A stretch of 11,404 nucleotides of DNA from Bacteroidales bacterium UBA1628. Lineage in GTDB: Bacteria; Bacteroidota; Bacteroidia; Bacteroidales; UBA932. Made by a program: the position numbers and the translations under genes. Where the stretch lies: assembly GCA_002321335.1 (NCBI GenBank), contig DCMG01000090.1, positions 7,145 to 18,548 of the forward strand, read 5' to 3'. Positions 1 through 8,439 of the stretch are shown here, piece by piece (within the stretch, counting starts at the first letter, position 1; every line of letters begins with the position of its first letter). The notes beneath the pieces were generated by a model. It saw only the letters and a list, made by a program, of their open reading frames with translations, made no database searches and was not told where the DNA came from.

Positions 1-3000
1 ATCGACTACAAGATCAACGGGCACTACATCTACCTCTCCAACAAGCCGAAGGCGAAGCCTCGGACGCTCACAGGGACGGTGACAGACCAGAACGGTCAGC
101 CGGTCCCCGGTGTCTCGGTGTTCGTGCAGGGGACGACCACGGGCACAACCACCGACATTGACGGAAACTTCTCGCTGCCGGTCCCGGCGGAACAACTGGG
201 CGGCAGGCTGGAGTTCAACAGCCTCGGCTACCAGACGGTCACGCTCGCGATCGATGACAGGAGCATGTTCAATGTCACCCTGAACGAGGAGGCCGTCTCG
301 CTTGAGGGCACTGTCGTCACCGCGCTCGGCATCAGGCGCGACCAGAAAGCCCTGAGCTACAACGTTCAGGAGGTCAAGTCCGACCTGATCAACACGGTCA
401 AGGACGCCAACTTCATCAACTCCCTCAGCGGAAAGGTCGCCGGAGTCAACATCAACTCCTCGTCCTCAGGTGTCGGCGGTGCGTCCAAGGTCGTGCTCAG
501 AGGCAACAAGTCCATCAGTCAGTCGTCCAACGCCCTGTACGTCATCGACGGCATCCCGATGTACAATTTCGGGGGCGGTGGCGGGACCGAGTTCGACTCC
601 AAGGGAGAGTCCGAGTCCATCGCCGACATAAACCCGGAGGACATCGAGAGCATCTCCGTCCTGACCGGGGCCGCCGCTGCCGCGCTTTACGGCTCCGAGG
701 CCGCCAACGGTGCCGTGATGATCACCACGAAGAAAGGGCAGTCGGGCAACGTGAAGGCCAGTTTCTCTTCCAACACCGAGTTCCTCTCCCCGTTCCGTCT
801 TCCAGAGTTCCAGAACTCCTACGGCACGGGACTGAACGGTAAGACAGGCAACAGCGGCACCTATAGCTGGGGGCCGTATATTCCTGAATCAGCCCGCTAC
901 AATTACTCGCCTGAGGACTATTTCGAGACAGGAAGCACCTACACCAACGCGTTCTCGGTCAGCGGAGGAACGGACAAGAACCAGACCTACTTCTCCGCTG
1001 CGGCGGTCAACTCCGACGGCATCATCCCGAACAACAGGTACGACCGCTACAACTTCACCTTCCGCAACACAAGCTATTTCCTCAAGGACAGGCTGAAGAT
1101 CGACGCAAGCGCGAGCTACATCATCCAGAAGGACCAGAACATGACCAACCAGGGAGTATATTCAAACCCTCTCGTGCCGGTTTACCTCTTTCCGAGGGGC
1201 GACAACTTCGATGTGTACCGCAACTTTGAGAGGTACAACGCCGGGACGAAGCTGATGGAGCAGTTCTGGAGCACCGACCTTGAGGGCGACCTCAGGATGC
1301 AGAACCCTTACTGGATCAACTACCGCAACCTGCGGAACAACGACAAGAAGCGCTATATGATGTCATTCTCCGCCAGTTTCGACATTCTGGAATGGCTGAA
1401 CGTGGCGGGGCGCGTGCGCATAGACAACGCTGACAACCTGTTCACCCAAAAGCTCTACGCTTCATCGAACGCGACTCTTACTGAAGGCGGGGTCAACGGA
1501 CACTACACCGAGGCGCGCGCCTACGACAAGCAGACCTACGCCGACGTAATGATGAACGTCAACAAGACGCTCGGCAAGGACTGGAGCATCGTCGCCAACC
1601 TCGGAGCGTCCTACAACAACATCGGCACCGACGAGCTGCGCTACGGCGGGCCGATCCAGGACAACGGCCTTGCCAACGTGTTCAATGTCTTCGACCTCGA
1701 TGACACCAAGAAACGGGCATCAAAGAGCGGATGGAACGATGAGACGCAGTCCATCTTCGGCAGCGTTGAGATCGGGTGGAAAAAGATGCTCTACCTCACC
1801 GCCACCGGGCGCAATGACTGGGCTTCACAGCTCGCGGGATCCTCGACGAAGTCCTTCTTCTACCCGTCAGTCGGACTCTCGTGGGTACCTACGTCTGTCT
1901 GGGAGACGGGCGCGCTCAGCTACCTCAAGCTTCGTGGCTCAATAGCCTCTGTCGGAATGCCTTTTCCAAGGTTTCTGACAATCCCGACCTATGAATATGA
2001 CGCCACGAACAGGATCTGGAAGGACAAGACGCACTACCCAATCGGAGATCTGAAACCAGAAAGGACACTCACCTACGAGGTCGGAATAGAGGCCAGACTC
2101 TGGCAGGATCTCAGCGTGAATGTCTCCTGGTACCTCGCTGACACCTACAACCAGACCTTCGACCCGTCACTCCCGCCGTCCTCTTCCTACACGACCATCT
2201 ACCTTCAGACAGGCAGCGTAAGGAACACCGGAATCGAGGTCAGCGTCGGCTACAACCACACCTGGGGCGGCTTCACTTGGGACAGCGGCTTCACTTTCAG
2301 CAGGAACAGGAACGAGATCCGCGACCTCGCCGACGGGGCTGTCAATCCGGTCACCGGAGACCCTCTTGACCTTGAGAAACTGGAGATAAAGGCTCTCGGA
2401 AAGGCCAAGTACATCCTCCGCAAGGGAGGCACGCTCGGGGACCTTTACACCACGTCGGACCTTAAGCGGAACAACTACGGCTACATCGAACTTGACGACA
2501 ACGGAGAGGTAAGCCTCGCTGACAACGGAGAGGAACTGTTCCTCGGAAGCGTGTTCCCTGAATATAACCTCGCGTGGCGCAATGACTTCACCTGGAAGGG
2601 GCTGCACCTCGGCCTTCTCGTCAGCGGACGCATTGGAGGTGTCTGCTACTCCGCCACCCAGGCCAACCTTGACCTCTATGGAGTGTCGAAGGCAAGCGCT
2701 GACGCAAGGGACGCGGGAGGAGTCCTCGTCAACGGAAGACAGATGGTCTCTGCCCAGAAATGGTACCAGAAGATCGGCTCGCAGAGCGGTCTTCCGCAGT
2801 ACTACACCTACGATGCCACCAACTTCCGGCTCCAGGAGCTCTCACTGGGCTACACCATGCCGCGCAAATGGTTCAAGGACAAGGCAGCACTCACCCTGTC
2901 ACTCGTGGGGCACAACCTCTGGATGATCTGGTGCAAGGCACCGTTCGACCCTGAGTCCGTCGCCTCCACCGGCAACAACTACCAGGGCATAGACTACTTT

Positions 3001-3051
3001 ATGATGCCGTCGCTCCGAAGCCTCGGACTCAATGTCAAACTTGACTTCTAA
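1..3051 (+). CDS. SusC-family TonB-dependent outer-membrane transporter, 5'-truncated, with STN remnant
   Basis: Outer-membrane beta-barrel that would import oligosaccharides using TonB energy, with the SusD-like lipoprotein encoded next as its lid. The frame is open from base 1, so the N-terminus lies outside the window; 1016 residues are visible. The first ~20 residues (IDYKINGHYIYLSNK) look like the end of an STN (secretin/TonB short N-terminal) domain. A carboxypeptidase-regulatory-like domain follows (about 22-100, with GTVTDQNGQPVPGVSV). Next come the plug (about 105-225, with the SusC signature YVIDGIP at bases 538-558 and ending near MITTKKG) and the barrel. The C-terminus is typical of SusC: FDPESVAS, QGIDYFMMPSLRSLG and a terminal Phe. 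The GTG at 79 is an internal Val codon, not the start. No frameshift is seen. An STN domain implies signalling to a FecR-like anti-sigma factor. The family assignment is secure; the substrate is inferred from the neighbours. Confidence 0.95.
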   Translation: MDYKINGHYIYLSNKPKAKPRTLTGTVTDQNGQPVPGVSVFVQGTTTGTTTDIDGNFSLPVPAEQLGGRLEFNSLGYQTVTLAIDDRSMFNVTLNEEAVSLEGTVVTALGIRRDQKALSYNVQEVKSDLINTVKDANFINSLSGKVAGVNINSSSSGVGGASKVVLRGNKSISQSSNALYVIDGIPMYNFGGGGGTEFDSKGESESIADINPEDIESISVLTGAAAAALYGSEAANGAVMITTKKGQSGNVKASFSSNTEFLSPFRLPEFQNSYGTGLNGKTGNSGTYSWGPYIPESARYNYSPEDYFETGSTYTNAFSVSGGTDKNQTYFSAAAVNSDGIIPNNRYDRYNFTFRNTSYFLKDRLKIDASASYIIQKDQNMTNQGVYSNPLVPVYLFPRGDNFDVYRNFERYNAGTKLMEQFWSTDLEGDLRMQNPYWINYRNLRNNDKKRYMMSFSASFDILEWLNVAGRVRIDNADNLFTQKLYASSNATLTEGGVNGHYTEARAYDKQTYADVMMNVNKTLGKDWSIVANLGASYNNIGTDELRYGGPIQDNGLANVFNVFDLDDTKKRASKSGWNDETQSIFGSVEIGWKKMLYLTATGRNDWASQLAGSSTKSFFYPSVGLSWVPTSVWETGALSYLKLRGSIASVGMPFPRFLTIPTYEYDATNRIWKDKTHYPIGDLKPERTLTYEVGIEARLWQDLSVNVSWYLADTYNQTFDPSLPPSSSYTTIYLQTGSVRNTGIEVSVGYNHTWGGFTWDSGFTFSRNRNEIRDLADGAVNPVTGDPLDLEKLEIKALGKAKYILRKGGTLGDLYTTSDLKRNNYGYIELDDNGEVSLADNGEELFLGSVFPEYNLAWRNDFTWKGLHLGLLVSGRIGGVCYSATQANLDLYGVSKASADARDAGGVLVNGRQMVSAQKWYQKIGSQSGLPQYYTYDATNFRLQELSLGYTMPRKWFKDKAALTLSLVGHNLWMIWCKAPFDPESVASTGNNYQGIDYFMMPSLRSLGLNVKLDF

Positions 3052-3057
3052 AATGAC

Positions 3058-3063
3058 GGAGGA
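3058..3063 (+). promoter_or_regulatory. Ribosome binding site deciding the SusD start
   Basis: GGAGGA ends 7 bases before the ATG at 3071. It lies downstream of the earlier in-frame ATG at 3032, which overlaps the SusC gene. This favours 3071 as the SusD start, and that start also places the signal peptide at a sensible distance. Confidence 0.7.
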
Positions 3064-3070
3064 ATATTTT

Positions 3071-4699
3071 ATGAAACACAACATTATGAATATCAAGTTT
3101 CTCCATTCAACAAAGAGCACGCTTCGCGGAACGGGGCCATTCAGTGCCGTCTGCCTGTGTCTCGCCCTGACTATAGGCTCATGCACGGACCGCTTCGAGA
3201 AGCTCAACACCAACCCGAACCAAGTCACCTCCGGGCAGATGGAGGCGAAGAACTACCGCACTGGGACAAAGGTCCTCGCGCTCCAGAGTCTCGTCGTCCC
3301 GGTCGAGGAACACCAGTACCAGTTCATCGAGAGCCTCTCCGGAGGGCCGTTCGGTGGCTACATCGGGAGCACCGTGGACACTTGGCAGGCTCGCTTCGAG
3401 ACCTTCAATCCGTCAGTGGACTGGCGCAAGACCACATTCTCGGACATCATCACCGAACTCTATGCCCCGTACAGGGGGATAATAGGCGGAACGGAGGACG
3501 AGGTCGCGAGGGCGTTCGCGTCTCTCTACAGGGTCGCCGTGATGCAGCGGCTCACCGACAACTACGGCCCGATCCCGTACAGCGACATCCTCCGCACGGA
3601 GAAGATCACCGTGAAATACGACCCTCAGGAGACCGTTTACAACGAGCTCTTCGAGGAACTTGACGGAGCCATCGAGGCCTTCGCCGACAACACCTCCCTC
3701 CCGGCATCCGGATGGAGCACCTACGACAGGGTGTATTCAGGCAACATCGCCCAGTGGCTGAAATACGCCAACTCCCTGAAACTCAGGATGGCGATGCGCG
3801 TCAGCTACAAGGCTCCGGAACTCGCCAGACAAAAGGCAGAGGAGGCGATCACCTCAGGGCTTATCCTAACCAATGAGGACAACGCCTGTATGCATCCGAG
3901 CGAGAACCGTATGACGCTCATCTACAACAGCTGGAACGACCACCGCGTCGGGGCCGACATCCTCTGCTATATGACAGGCTACAACGACCCGAGGCTTGAA
4001 AGGATGTTCCTGAAGAGCACCGGCTCCAACCCGCAGTTCGTCGGGATCCGCATAGGCTCCACCGTCGCCAAGAAGAGCGAGGCCATAGAGGCATATTCAA
4101 ACCTCATCGTGGAGTCAGACAGCCCGATCCTCTGGATGAACGCCGCCGAGGTGAGTTTCCTTCTGGCCGAGTACTACCTCCGCATTGCGGGAGACAGAGC
4201 CAAGGCCAAGGAATGCTACGAGAACGGAATAAGGCTTTCGTTCGCTGAGAGAGGAGCGTCTGGAGCAGACGCCTACATCACCGACGCCACCAGCACCCCG
4301 GCGCAGTACATCGACCCGCTCGGCAAGTACAGCGCCACAGCCAAGACCTCCGAGTGCAGGATCGCGTGGGACGAGAAGGGAGACGAGGAGACCAATCTGG
4401 AGCAGATCATCACCCAGAAATGGATCGCCATCTTCCCGCTCGGCAACGAGGCCTGGGCGGAGTACCGCAGGACAGGCTACCCGAAGCTTCTTCCGGCTCC
4501 ACAGAACCTCGGGCCGGACAACGTTGACCTTGAGCGTCACGCCAGAAGGCTGACCTATCCGGTGGAGGAATACACCGGCAACGGAGCCAATCTTGGCGAG
4601 GCGATCTCCGCCCTTGACTCTGAATCCGTCGACGGAAGCGGTGACACTTTCGCTACCCGCGTCTGGTGGGACTGCAAACCGTACAACCTGATAAAATAA
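3071..4699 (+). CDS. SusD/RagB-family outer-membrane lipoprotein (SusD-like_2 type)
   Basis: Surface glycan-binding lipoprotein expected to cap the SusC barrel and pass oligosaccharide into it. It is 542 residues from the ATG at 3071; ATG 3086 (residue 6) is an alternative. A long N-terminal segment with a hydrophobic core ends in the lipobox IGSC (Cys38), followed by TDRFEKLNTNPN, a start typical of the SusD-like_2 subgroup. The helical TPR-like core carries the family motif DNYGPIPY (163-170). The C-terminal half carries WIAIFPLGNEAWAEYRRTGYP (near 451-471), the conserved 'FP.G.EAW.EYRRTG.P' block. The length is normal for the family. The gene sits 19 bp after susC and 6 bp before the next gene, so it is cotranscribed. 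Nothing is truncated. The exact ligand cannot be read from the sequence; N-glycan oligosaccharide is inferred from the ENGase downstream. Confidence 0.94.
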   Translation: MKHNIMNIKFLHSTKSTLRGTGPFSAVCLCLALTIGSCTDRFEKLNTNPNQVTSGQMEAKNYRTGTKVLALQSLVVPVEEHQYQFIESLSGGPFGGYIGSTVDTWQARFETFNPSVDWRKTTFSDIITELYAPYRGIIGGTEDEVARAFASLYRVAVMQRLTDNYGPIPYSDILRTEKITVKYDPQETVYNELFEELDGAIEAFADNTSLPASGWSTYDRVYSGNIAQWLKYANSLKLRMAMRVSYKAPELARQKAEEAITSGLILTNEDNACMHPSENRMTLIYNSWNDHRVGADILCYMTGYNDPRLERMFLKSTGSNPQFVGIRIGSTVAKKSEAIEAYSNLIVESDSPILWMNAAEVSFLLAEYYLRIAGDRAKAKECYENGIRLSFAERGASGADAYITDATSTPAQYIDPLGKYSATAKTSECRIAWDEKGDEETNLEQIITQKWIAIFPLGNEAWAEYRRTGYPKLLPAPQNLGPDNVDLERHARRLTYPVEEYTGNGANLGEAISALDSESVDGSGDTFATRVWWDCKPYNLIK

Positions 4700-4705
4700 C
4701 AGAAA

Positions 4706-5578
4706 ATGAAGAATATATTGAAAATAACGCTGGCCATCGCCTCTTCCGCGCTGCTTCTCGCGTCCTGCTCCGACTGGACCAAGGTCGAAAGCGTGGGCAT
4801 CGAAGAGACAATGCCGTGGGAGGCAAGCCCGAAGGAATGGGCTGACTATCAGGCGAGGGTGCGCGCCTACAAGAGCCGCCCGCACAAGCTGGTCTATGTC
4901 CGCTTCGCCAATTCCCCACAGGGGGTGCAGAACGAGAGAGGCAGCCTGAGAAGCCTTCCTGACAGCCTCGACATCGTGAGCCTGACCAACGGAGAGAATT
5001 TCTCCGAATATGACGCCGAGGACATGGCGAGAATGAAGGCCGTGGACATCAAGGTCATCTGCCAGGTTGACCTTGCTACGGCTCAGAACGCCTCGGCAGC
5101 CATCGACAAGGCGGTGGCCACCGTTAAGGAGAACGCCCTTGACGGCTACTCATTCACAGCCACATCCAAGGAAACCGCATCCGAGGCGGTGGGAAGACTG
5201 TCCTCCGCGAAATCCGAAAGCCAGATTCTTGTCTTTGAAGGCGATCCGGTTTTCATAGCCTCCGAGGACATCGCGAAGATTGACCTCTTCGTCCTCGCCA
5301 CCGAGACCATTGAAAATCCGTACGACCTTCGGAACGTGATGGACGATGCCCTTGAGCAAGGAGTCCCGAAAGAGAGAATCCTTCTGTCCGCTTCACAGAA
5401 CGGAGTGTTCTATGATTCAGAGAATATGGAGATCCCCGTTCTTGAGGCGATGGCGGACAATGTCGTGGAATTCGGTCCGATGGCCGGGCTCGCGCTCTAC
5501 GACATCGAATCCGACTATTATCACTATGACCGGAACTGGTCAAACCTGCGTTCGGCCATTCACCGACTGAACCCTTAA
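4706..5578 (+). CDS. Small GH18-like lipoprotein without catalytic residues; probable surface glycan-binding protein
   Basis: A 290-residue lipoprotein with signal peptide and lipobox LASC (Cys21). The mature part starts SDWTKVES and continues into a compact region that reads as a GH18-type TIM barrel. Recognisable blocks are KLVYVRFANS (61-70) as the first strand, VDIKVICQVDL (113-123) as the third, then LDGYSFTATSKE (145-156) at the place of the GH18 signature DGxDxDxE. There, Asp146-Gly147 are kept, but the positions of the two later Asp and the catalytic Glu are Ser149, Thr151 and Thr153 (bases 5141-5164). The protein should therefore not hydrolyse glycans. Position after SusD and before the LamG gene matches the non-catalytic GH18-fold protein of BT3985-type loci (from memory). 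A binding role is inferred. The gene starts 6 bp after susD with no clear Shine-Dalgarno sequence, which is common in Bacteroidetes. Confidence 0.8.
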   Translation: MKNILKITLAIASSALLLASCSDWTKVESVGIEETMPWEASPKEWADYQARVRAYKSRPHKLVYVRFANSPQGVQNERGSLRSLPDSLDIVSLTNGENFSEYDAEDMARMKAVDIKVICQVDLATAQNASAAIDKAVATVKENALDGYSFTATSKETASEAVGRLSSAKSESQILVFEGDPVFIASEDIAKIDLFVLATETIENPYDLRNVMDDALEQGVPKERILLSASQNGVFYDSENMEIPVLEAMADNVVEFGPMAGLALYDIESDYYHYDRNWSNLRSAIHRLNP

Positions 5579-5583
5579 AACGA

Positions 5584-6882
5584 ATGATTACAATGAGAAT
5601 AACAAAATCAATGGCCATTACCGCCGCACTCGCAGCCATCTCGTCCTGCGACAGGTTCGATCCTGTGGACCGGGTGTTCGACAACTGCGCCTACCTTGAC
5701 GTGAGCGCGACCAGCCAGACCCAGGCCGCCACCTTCGGCAACCGGCTGGGCAGTCTTGAAAAACAGCTAAGCGTCACCCTCGCCTACCCTGCGGACAAGG
5801 ACGTGAAAGCCACAGTCTCCGTGGACGCGTCACTCGTTGACACCTACAACCACCGCTTCGGCACCGACTACCAGCTTCTGCCGGACAACTACCTTGACTT
5901 CGCCGGAGCCACCGTCACCATAGAAGCCGGGAAGGTCGCATCCGAGAAGGTCACGATAGGCCTGAAGAACCTGATGGGACAGGGAGAGGAACAGACCGGT
6001 GCTATGGAGATCGACAAGACCTGGCTCCTGCCGGTGAAGGTCACCTCCGATGACATCCGCACTCTGGACGGCTCGTCCGTGGCCTACTACCTCGTCAAAC
6101 GCTCGTCGGCCATCACGGTCGCCGCTCAGCTCACCGACAACTGGATCGAGTTCCCGCTGATGGACACCCCCGGAGCAGTGGCCGACGCCTACAACGGACT
6201 CACCGCCCTCACCTACGAGGCTCTGGTCAACATCGACCGCTTCGACCTCAAGAATGGCACCGAGGACTGCAACATCTCCACGGTTATGGGAGTCGAGCAG
6301 TATCTCTTGCTGCGAATAGGGGACGCGAACTTCGAGCGCCAGTGCCTCCAGTTCGACGGCAGCGGCAACGGCTCGCAGTTCGGCAAGCTTCCGTCTAAGA
6401 GCGACCCGGCCAAGAAACTCTATTCAGGCAGCTGGTACCACGTCGCCTGCACCTACGACCAGAACTCCAGAACCGCGCGCATCTACCTCAACGGCAAGAT
6501 GATCGACGAGGTGAAGGATGCCGGTGTCGCCGGCCCGACCGCAGACAACAGCATCACACTCGCGATGCGGGCCCTCGGAATGCCTGAAGCCTACCAGTTC
6601 TTCATCGGCAAGTCCTACAACGACCATCGCCCGCTCCAAGGCAAGATAGCCGAGGCCAGAGTATGGCGCACAGCGAGGACCCAGGAAGAGATCTGGAAGA
6701 ATATGTACCGCATCGAGAACCCGAAGGAGCAGAAAGATCTCATAGGCTACTGGAAGTTCGACGATGGTGAGGGCAACACCGTCAAGGACTACTCCTGGGT
6801 CGGCAACCACGGCAAGGCTGTGGCGGACATCATCTGGCCGGACGGAATCGAGATCCAGGAAATAAACAAAGAGGAGGAATAA
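5584..6882 (+). CDS. BT_3987-like N-domain (DUF1735) plus LamG/concanavalin-like lipoprotein
   Basis: Predicted surface lipoprotein of 432 residues with lipobox ISSC (Cys22). The start may be ATG 5584 or ATG 5593 (residue 4); both give a working signal peptide and there is no clear Shine-Dalgarno sequence. Residues ~35-172 form the BT_3987-like N-terminal domain, with the characteristic YNHRFGTDYQLLP (88-100) and a WLLPVKV strand (147-153). Residues ~205-412 form a LamG/laminin_G_3 jelly roll, with WYHVACTYD (284-292), IYLNGK (300-305), AEARVWRTART (356-366) and YWKFDDGEG (389-397). LamG domains of this sort bind carbohydrate or protein, and no hydrolase active site is apparent. In BT3986-type proteins of N-glycan loci the same pair of modules is thought to help hold the substrate at the surface (family knowledge; role here inferred). 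The gene lies 5 bp after its upstream neighbour and 3 bp before the next. Confidence 0.87.
   Translation: MITMRITKSMAITAALAAISSCDRFDPVDRVFDNCAYLDVSATSQTQAATFGNRLGSLEKQLSVTLAYPADKDVKATVSVDASLVDTYNHRFGTDYQLLPDNYLDFAGATVTIEAGKVASEKVTIGLKNLMGQGEEQTGAMEIDKTWLLPVKVTSDDIRTLDGSSVAYYLVKRSSAITVAAQLTDNWIEFPLMDTPGAVADAYNGLTALTYEALVNIDRFDLKNGTEDCNISTVMGVEQYLLLRIGDANFERQCLQFDGSGNGSQFGKLPSKSDPAKKLYSGSWYHVACTYDQNSRTARIYLNGKMIDEVKDAGVAGPTADNSITLAMRALGMPEAYQFFIGKSYNDHRPLQGKIAEARVWRTARTQEEIWKNMYRIENPKEQKDLIGYWKFDDGEGNTVKDYSWVGNHGKAVADIIWPDGIEIQEINKEEE
6871..6878 (+). promoter_or_regulatory. Strong ribosome binding site inside the end of the preceding gene
   Basis: GAGGAGGA lies 7 bases before ATG 6886 and encodes the C-terminal Glu residues of the LamG protein. 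It is the strongest Shine-Dalgarno match seen in the window and fixes the start of the DUF1735/GH18-like gene. Confidence 0.65.
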
Positions 6883-6885
6883 AGG

Positions 6886-8439
6886 ATGAAAAAGAATATA
6901 TTCATAATTATGGCAGCGGCTTTTCTCACCGCAGGATGCCAGGATCAGGAGATCCAGTACTATCCTTCCGCACTTCAGGACCTCTCCGACAAGCCGGCGG
7001 CAATCACACTTCACGCGGAGCGGTCAGCGGACAATGTCGTGAAGGTGGTGCTTAGAAAAGGCGATGGTTTCACGACCTGCGGTCTCTATGCTGACGCGAC
7101 ACATCCCGCCACCGAGGAACAGATTGTCCAGATAAACATAGGAGACGAGGAAACGGTCGCCGCCTACAGCAAAAAGACAGGCGTGGAGTACAAGTTGCTT
7201 CCGGAGCCGTTCTACAAGTTCTTCGAGAGCCAGGCACTTGACTTGCACGAAGGTTCGACCTCAACAGCGGTAACCCGGCTCAGGCTATTCGCCGCCAATC
7301 CTTTGGACAATGTACTGGAGGCCGGAAGGTATCTGCTTCCATTGTCGGTGTCGTCCTTATGGAACGACTCTTCCGCCGGAAACCTTTACATTGATGTGAC
7401 TGTGCGGGAAGCCTACCGCGACCCTGACGGCTATGAGCTTTATAAAGGCGAGGATATGTTCACGGTGTTCTACCTGAACACGGCCGTGTTCGACCCAAGG
7501 CTTGCGAATGATTTCATTCTTGAGAATATGCGGGACAAAAACTATCACCGAGGACTTGGGAATATCGTGAACCTGCGTCAGGCCTCCCTCTACTATGACA
7601 GTAAGCTGGGAAAGGTCTCGATGAAGTTGAACAACGACCTACGCTACGTCCTTGAACATTTCACCGAGCGCGTACTCCCCGTTCAGGAGAGCGGCCGCAA
7701 GGTTTGCGTCTGCATCGATGGCGGTGCGCAGGGGATAGGTTTCTGCAACCTGACCGATGAGCAGATCGGGGATTTCGCGAAGTCTGTGAAGAAGATTGTG
7801 GAGCATTACGGCCTTGATGGCGTCAACCTCTGGGATCGCAACGCCAACTATGCGGTGGCCGAGGAGAAAGGATTCCCGAAAGTGAACACGACTTCCTACC
7901 CGAAGCTCATAAAGGCGCTGCGCGAGGCTCTCGGCCAGAACAAGCTACTCACTGTCACCGACCACGAGGAGCCTACCGAATATTTCTGGGACACCCAAGC
8001 CACCGGCGGGATCAAGGTCGGTGAGCTCATCGACTACGCCTGGTCCGGCTACTGCGGCAGCGACGAACCGGTTCAGATCGTGGACCCGTGGCATCAGGAA
8101 CTGGCCTACGTCTCCAAGCTACACCCGCGCAAACCGTTCGCCGGGCTGAACCCAAGGCGATACGGAATAACCAACGTGACCTGCTACAGAAAACAGGATG
8201 AGTCGCTGTTCTCTCTTGAGCAGTACGACAAGAGCGTGCTTACTGACAGCAATATATTTGTATTCTATGATGTCAGGTCAATCCTTCAGGATGCGTATGA
8301 GGGTGCCAACATTATTGACAGTTTCATTGAGGCTTGGCACAATAACTACGATCTTCTCTTAAACTCAAAAAGGTTGACTAATTTTGACTTTACCCCGTCT
8401 CATCCCACAAACTATAACAAGTGGGGTAAAGACTGGTAG
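6886..8439 (+). CDS. BT_3987-like N-domain (DUF1735) plus degenerate GH18 barrel lipoprotein; probable pseudoenzyme
   Basis: A 517-residue lipoprotein with lipobox TAGC (Cys18). Residues ~38-175 are the BT_3987-like N-terminal domain (VAAYSKKTGVEYKLLPEPFY at 91-110; AGRYLLPLSVSS at 146-157). Residues ~190-490 read as a GH18 barrel of the EndoF/EndoH group: RKVCVCIDGGAQGIGFCNLT (271-290) matches the strand-3 region, and YGLDGVNLWDRNANY (308-322) aligns without gaps to YGLDGIGFDDEYASY of the intact enzyme encoded at 10258-11253. Catalytic Asp becomes Trp316 and catalytic Glu becomes Arg318 (bases 7816-7839). The frame is open on both sides, so this is substitution and not damage. I infer a glycan- or glycoprotein-binding role rather than ENGase activity. 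The domain order is that of BT3987-type ENGases. The 3' end contains a 9-bp perfect inverted repeat and is AT-rich. Confidence 0.85.
   Translation: MKKNIFIIMAAAFLTAGCQDQEIQYYPSALQDLSDKPAAITLHAERSADNVVKVVLRKGDGFTTCGLYADATHPATEEQIVQINIGDEETVAAYSKKTGVEYKLLPEPFYKFFESQALDLHEGSTSTAVTRLRLFAANPLDNVLEAGRYLLPLSVSSLWNDSSAGNLYIDVTVREAYRDPDGYELYKGEDMFTVFYLNTAVFDPRLANDFILENMRDKNYHRGLGNIVNLRQASLYYDSKLGKVSMKLNNDLRYVLEHFTERVLPVQESGRKVCVCIDGGAQGIGFCNLTDEQIGDFAKSVKKIVEHYGLDGVNLWDRNANYAVAEEKGFPKVNTTSYPKLIKALREALGQNKLLTVTDHEEPTEYFWDTQATGGIKVGELIDYAWSGYCGSDEPVQIVDPWHQELAYVSKLHPRKPFAGLNPRRYGITNVTCYRKQDESLFSLEQYDKSVLTDSNIFVFYDVRSILQDAYEGANIIDSFIEAWHNNYDLLLNSKRLTNFDFTPSHPTNYNKWGKDW
8388..8431 (+). repeat. Perfect 9-bp inverted repeat at the 3' end of the GH18-like gene
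   Basis: CTTTACCCC (8388-8396) is the exact reverse complement of GGGGTAAAG (8423-8431), with a 26-base loop. It ends 8 bases before the end of the stop codon. No T-run follows, so it is not a classic intrinsic terminator; it could slow or protect mRNA between genes 5 and 6, or be partly fortuitous within coding sequence. Confidence 0.45.

Noticed and set aside
79..81. GTG at 79 as the start of the SusC gene
   Set aside because: The frame is open to base 1 and the upstream residues continue the STN and carboxypeptidase-like domains; the GTG is an internal Val.
2167..2607. Minus-strand open frame of 146 residues inside susC
   Set aside because: Opposite a confident coding region with high GC, no recognisable domain and no ribosome binding context; a shadow.
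3032..3070. Upstream ATG 3032 as the SusD start
   Set aside because: It overlaps the SusC end, adds 13 residues ahead of a signal peptide, and the ribosome binding site GGAGGA precedes ATG 3071.
4115..4885. Minus-strand open frame of 256 residues across the SusD/GH18-like junction
   Set aside because: Low-complexity Arg/Val-rich translation antisense to two well-supported genes; a product of high-GC codon bias.
8253..8260. TATATTTG as a Bacteroidetes -7 promoter element
   Set aside because: Matches TAnnTTTG but lies inside gene 5 coding sequence, has no TTTG at the -33 spacing and is ~270 bp from the next start.
6886..8439. Frameshift or pseudogene explaining the lost GH18 motif in gene 5
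   Set aside because: The frame is open from signal peptide to stop, and the residues flanking the motif align to the intact enzyme without gaps.
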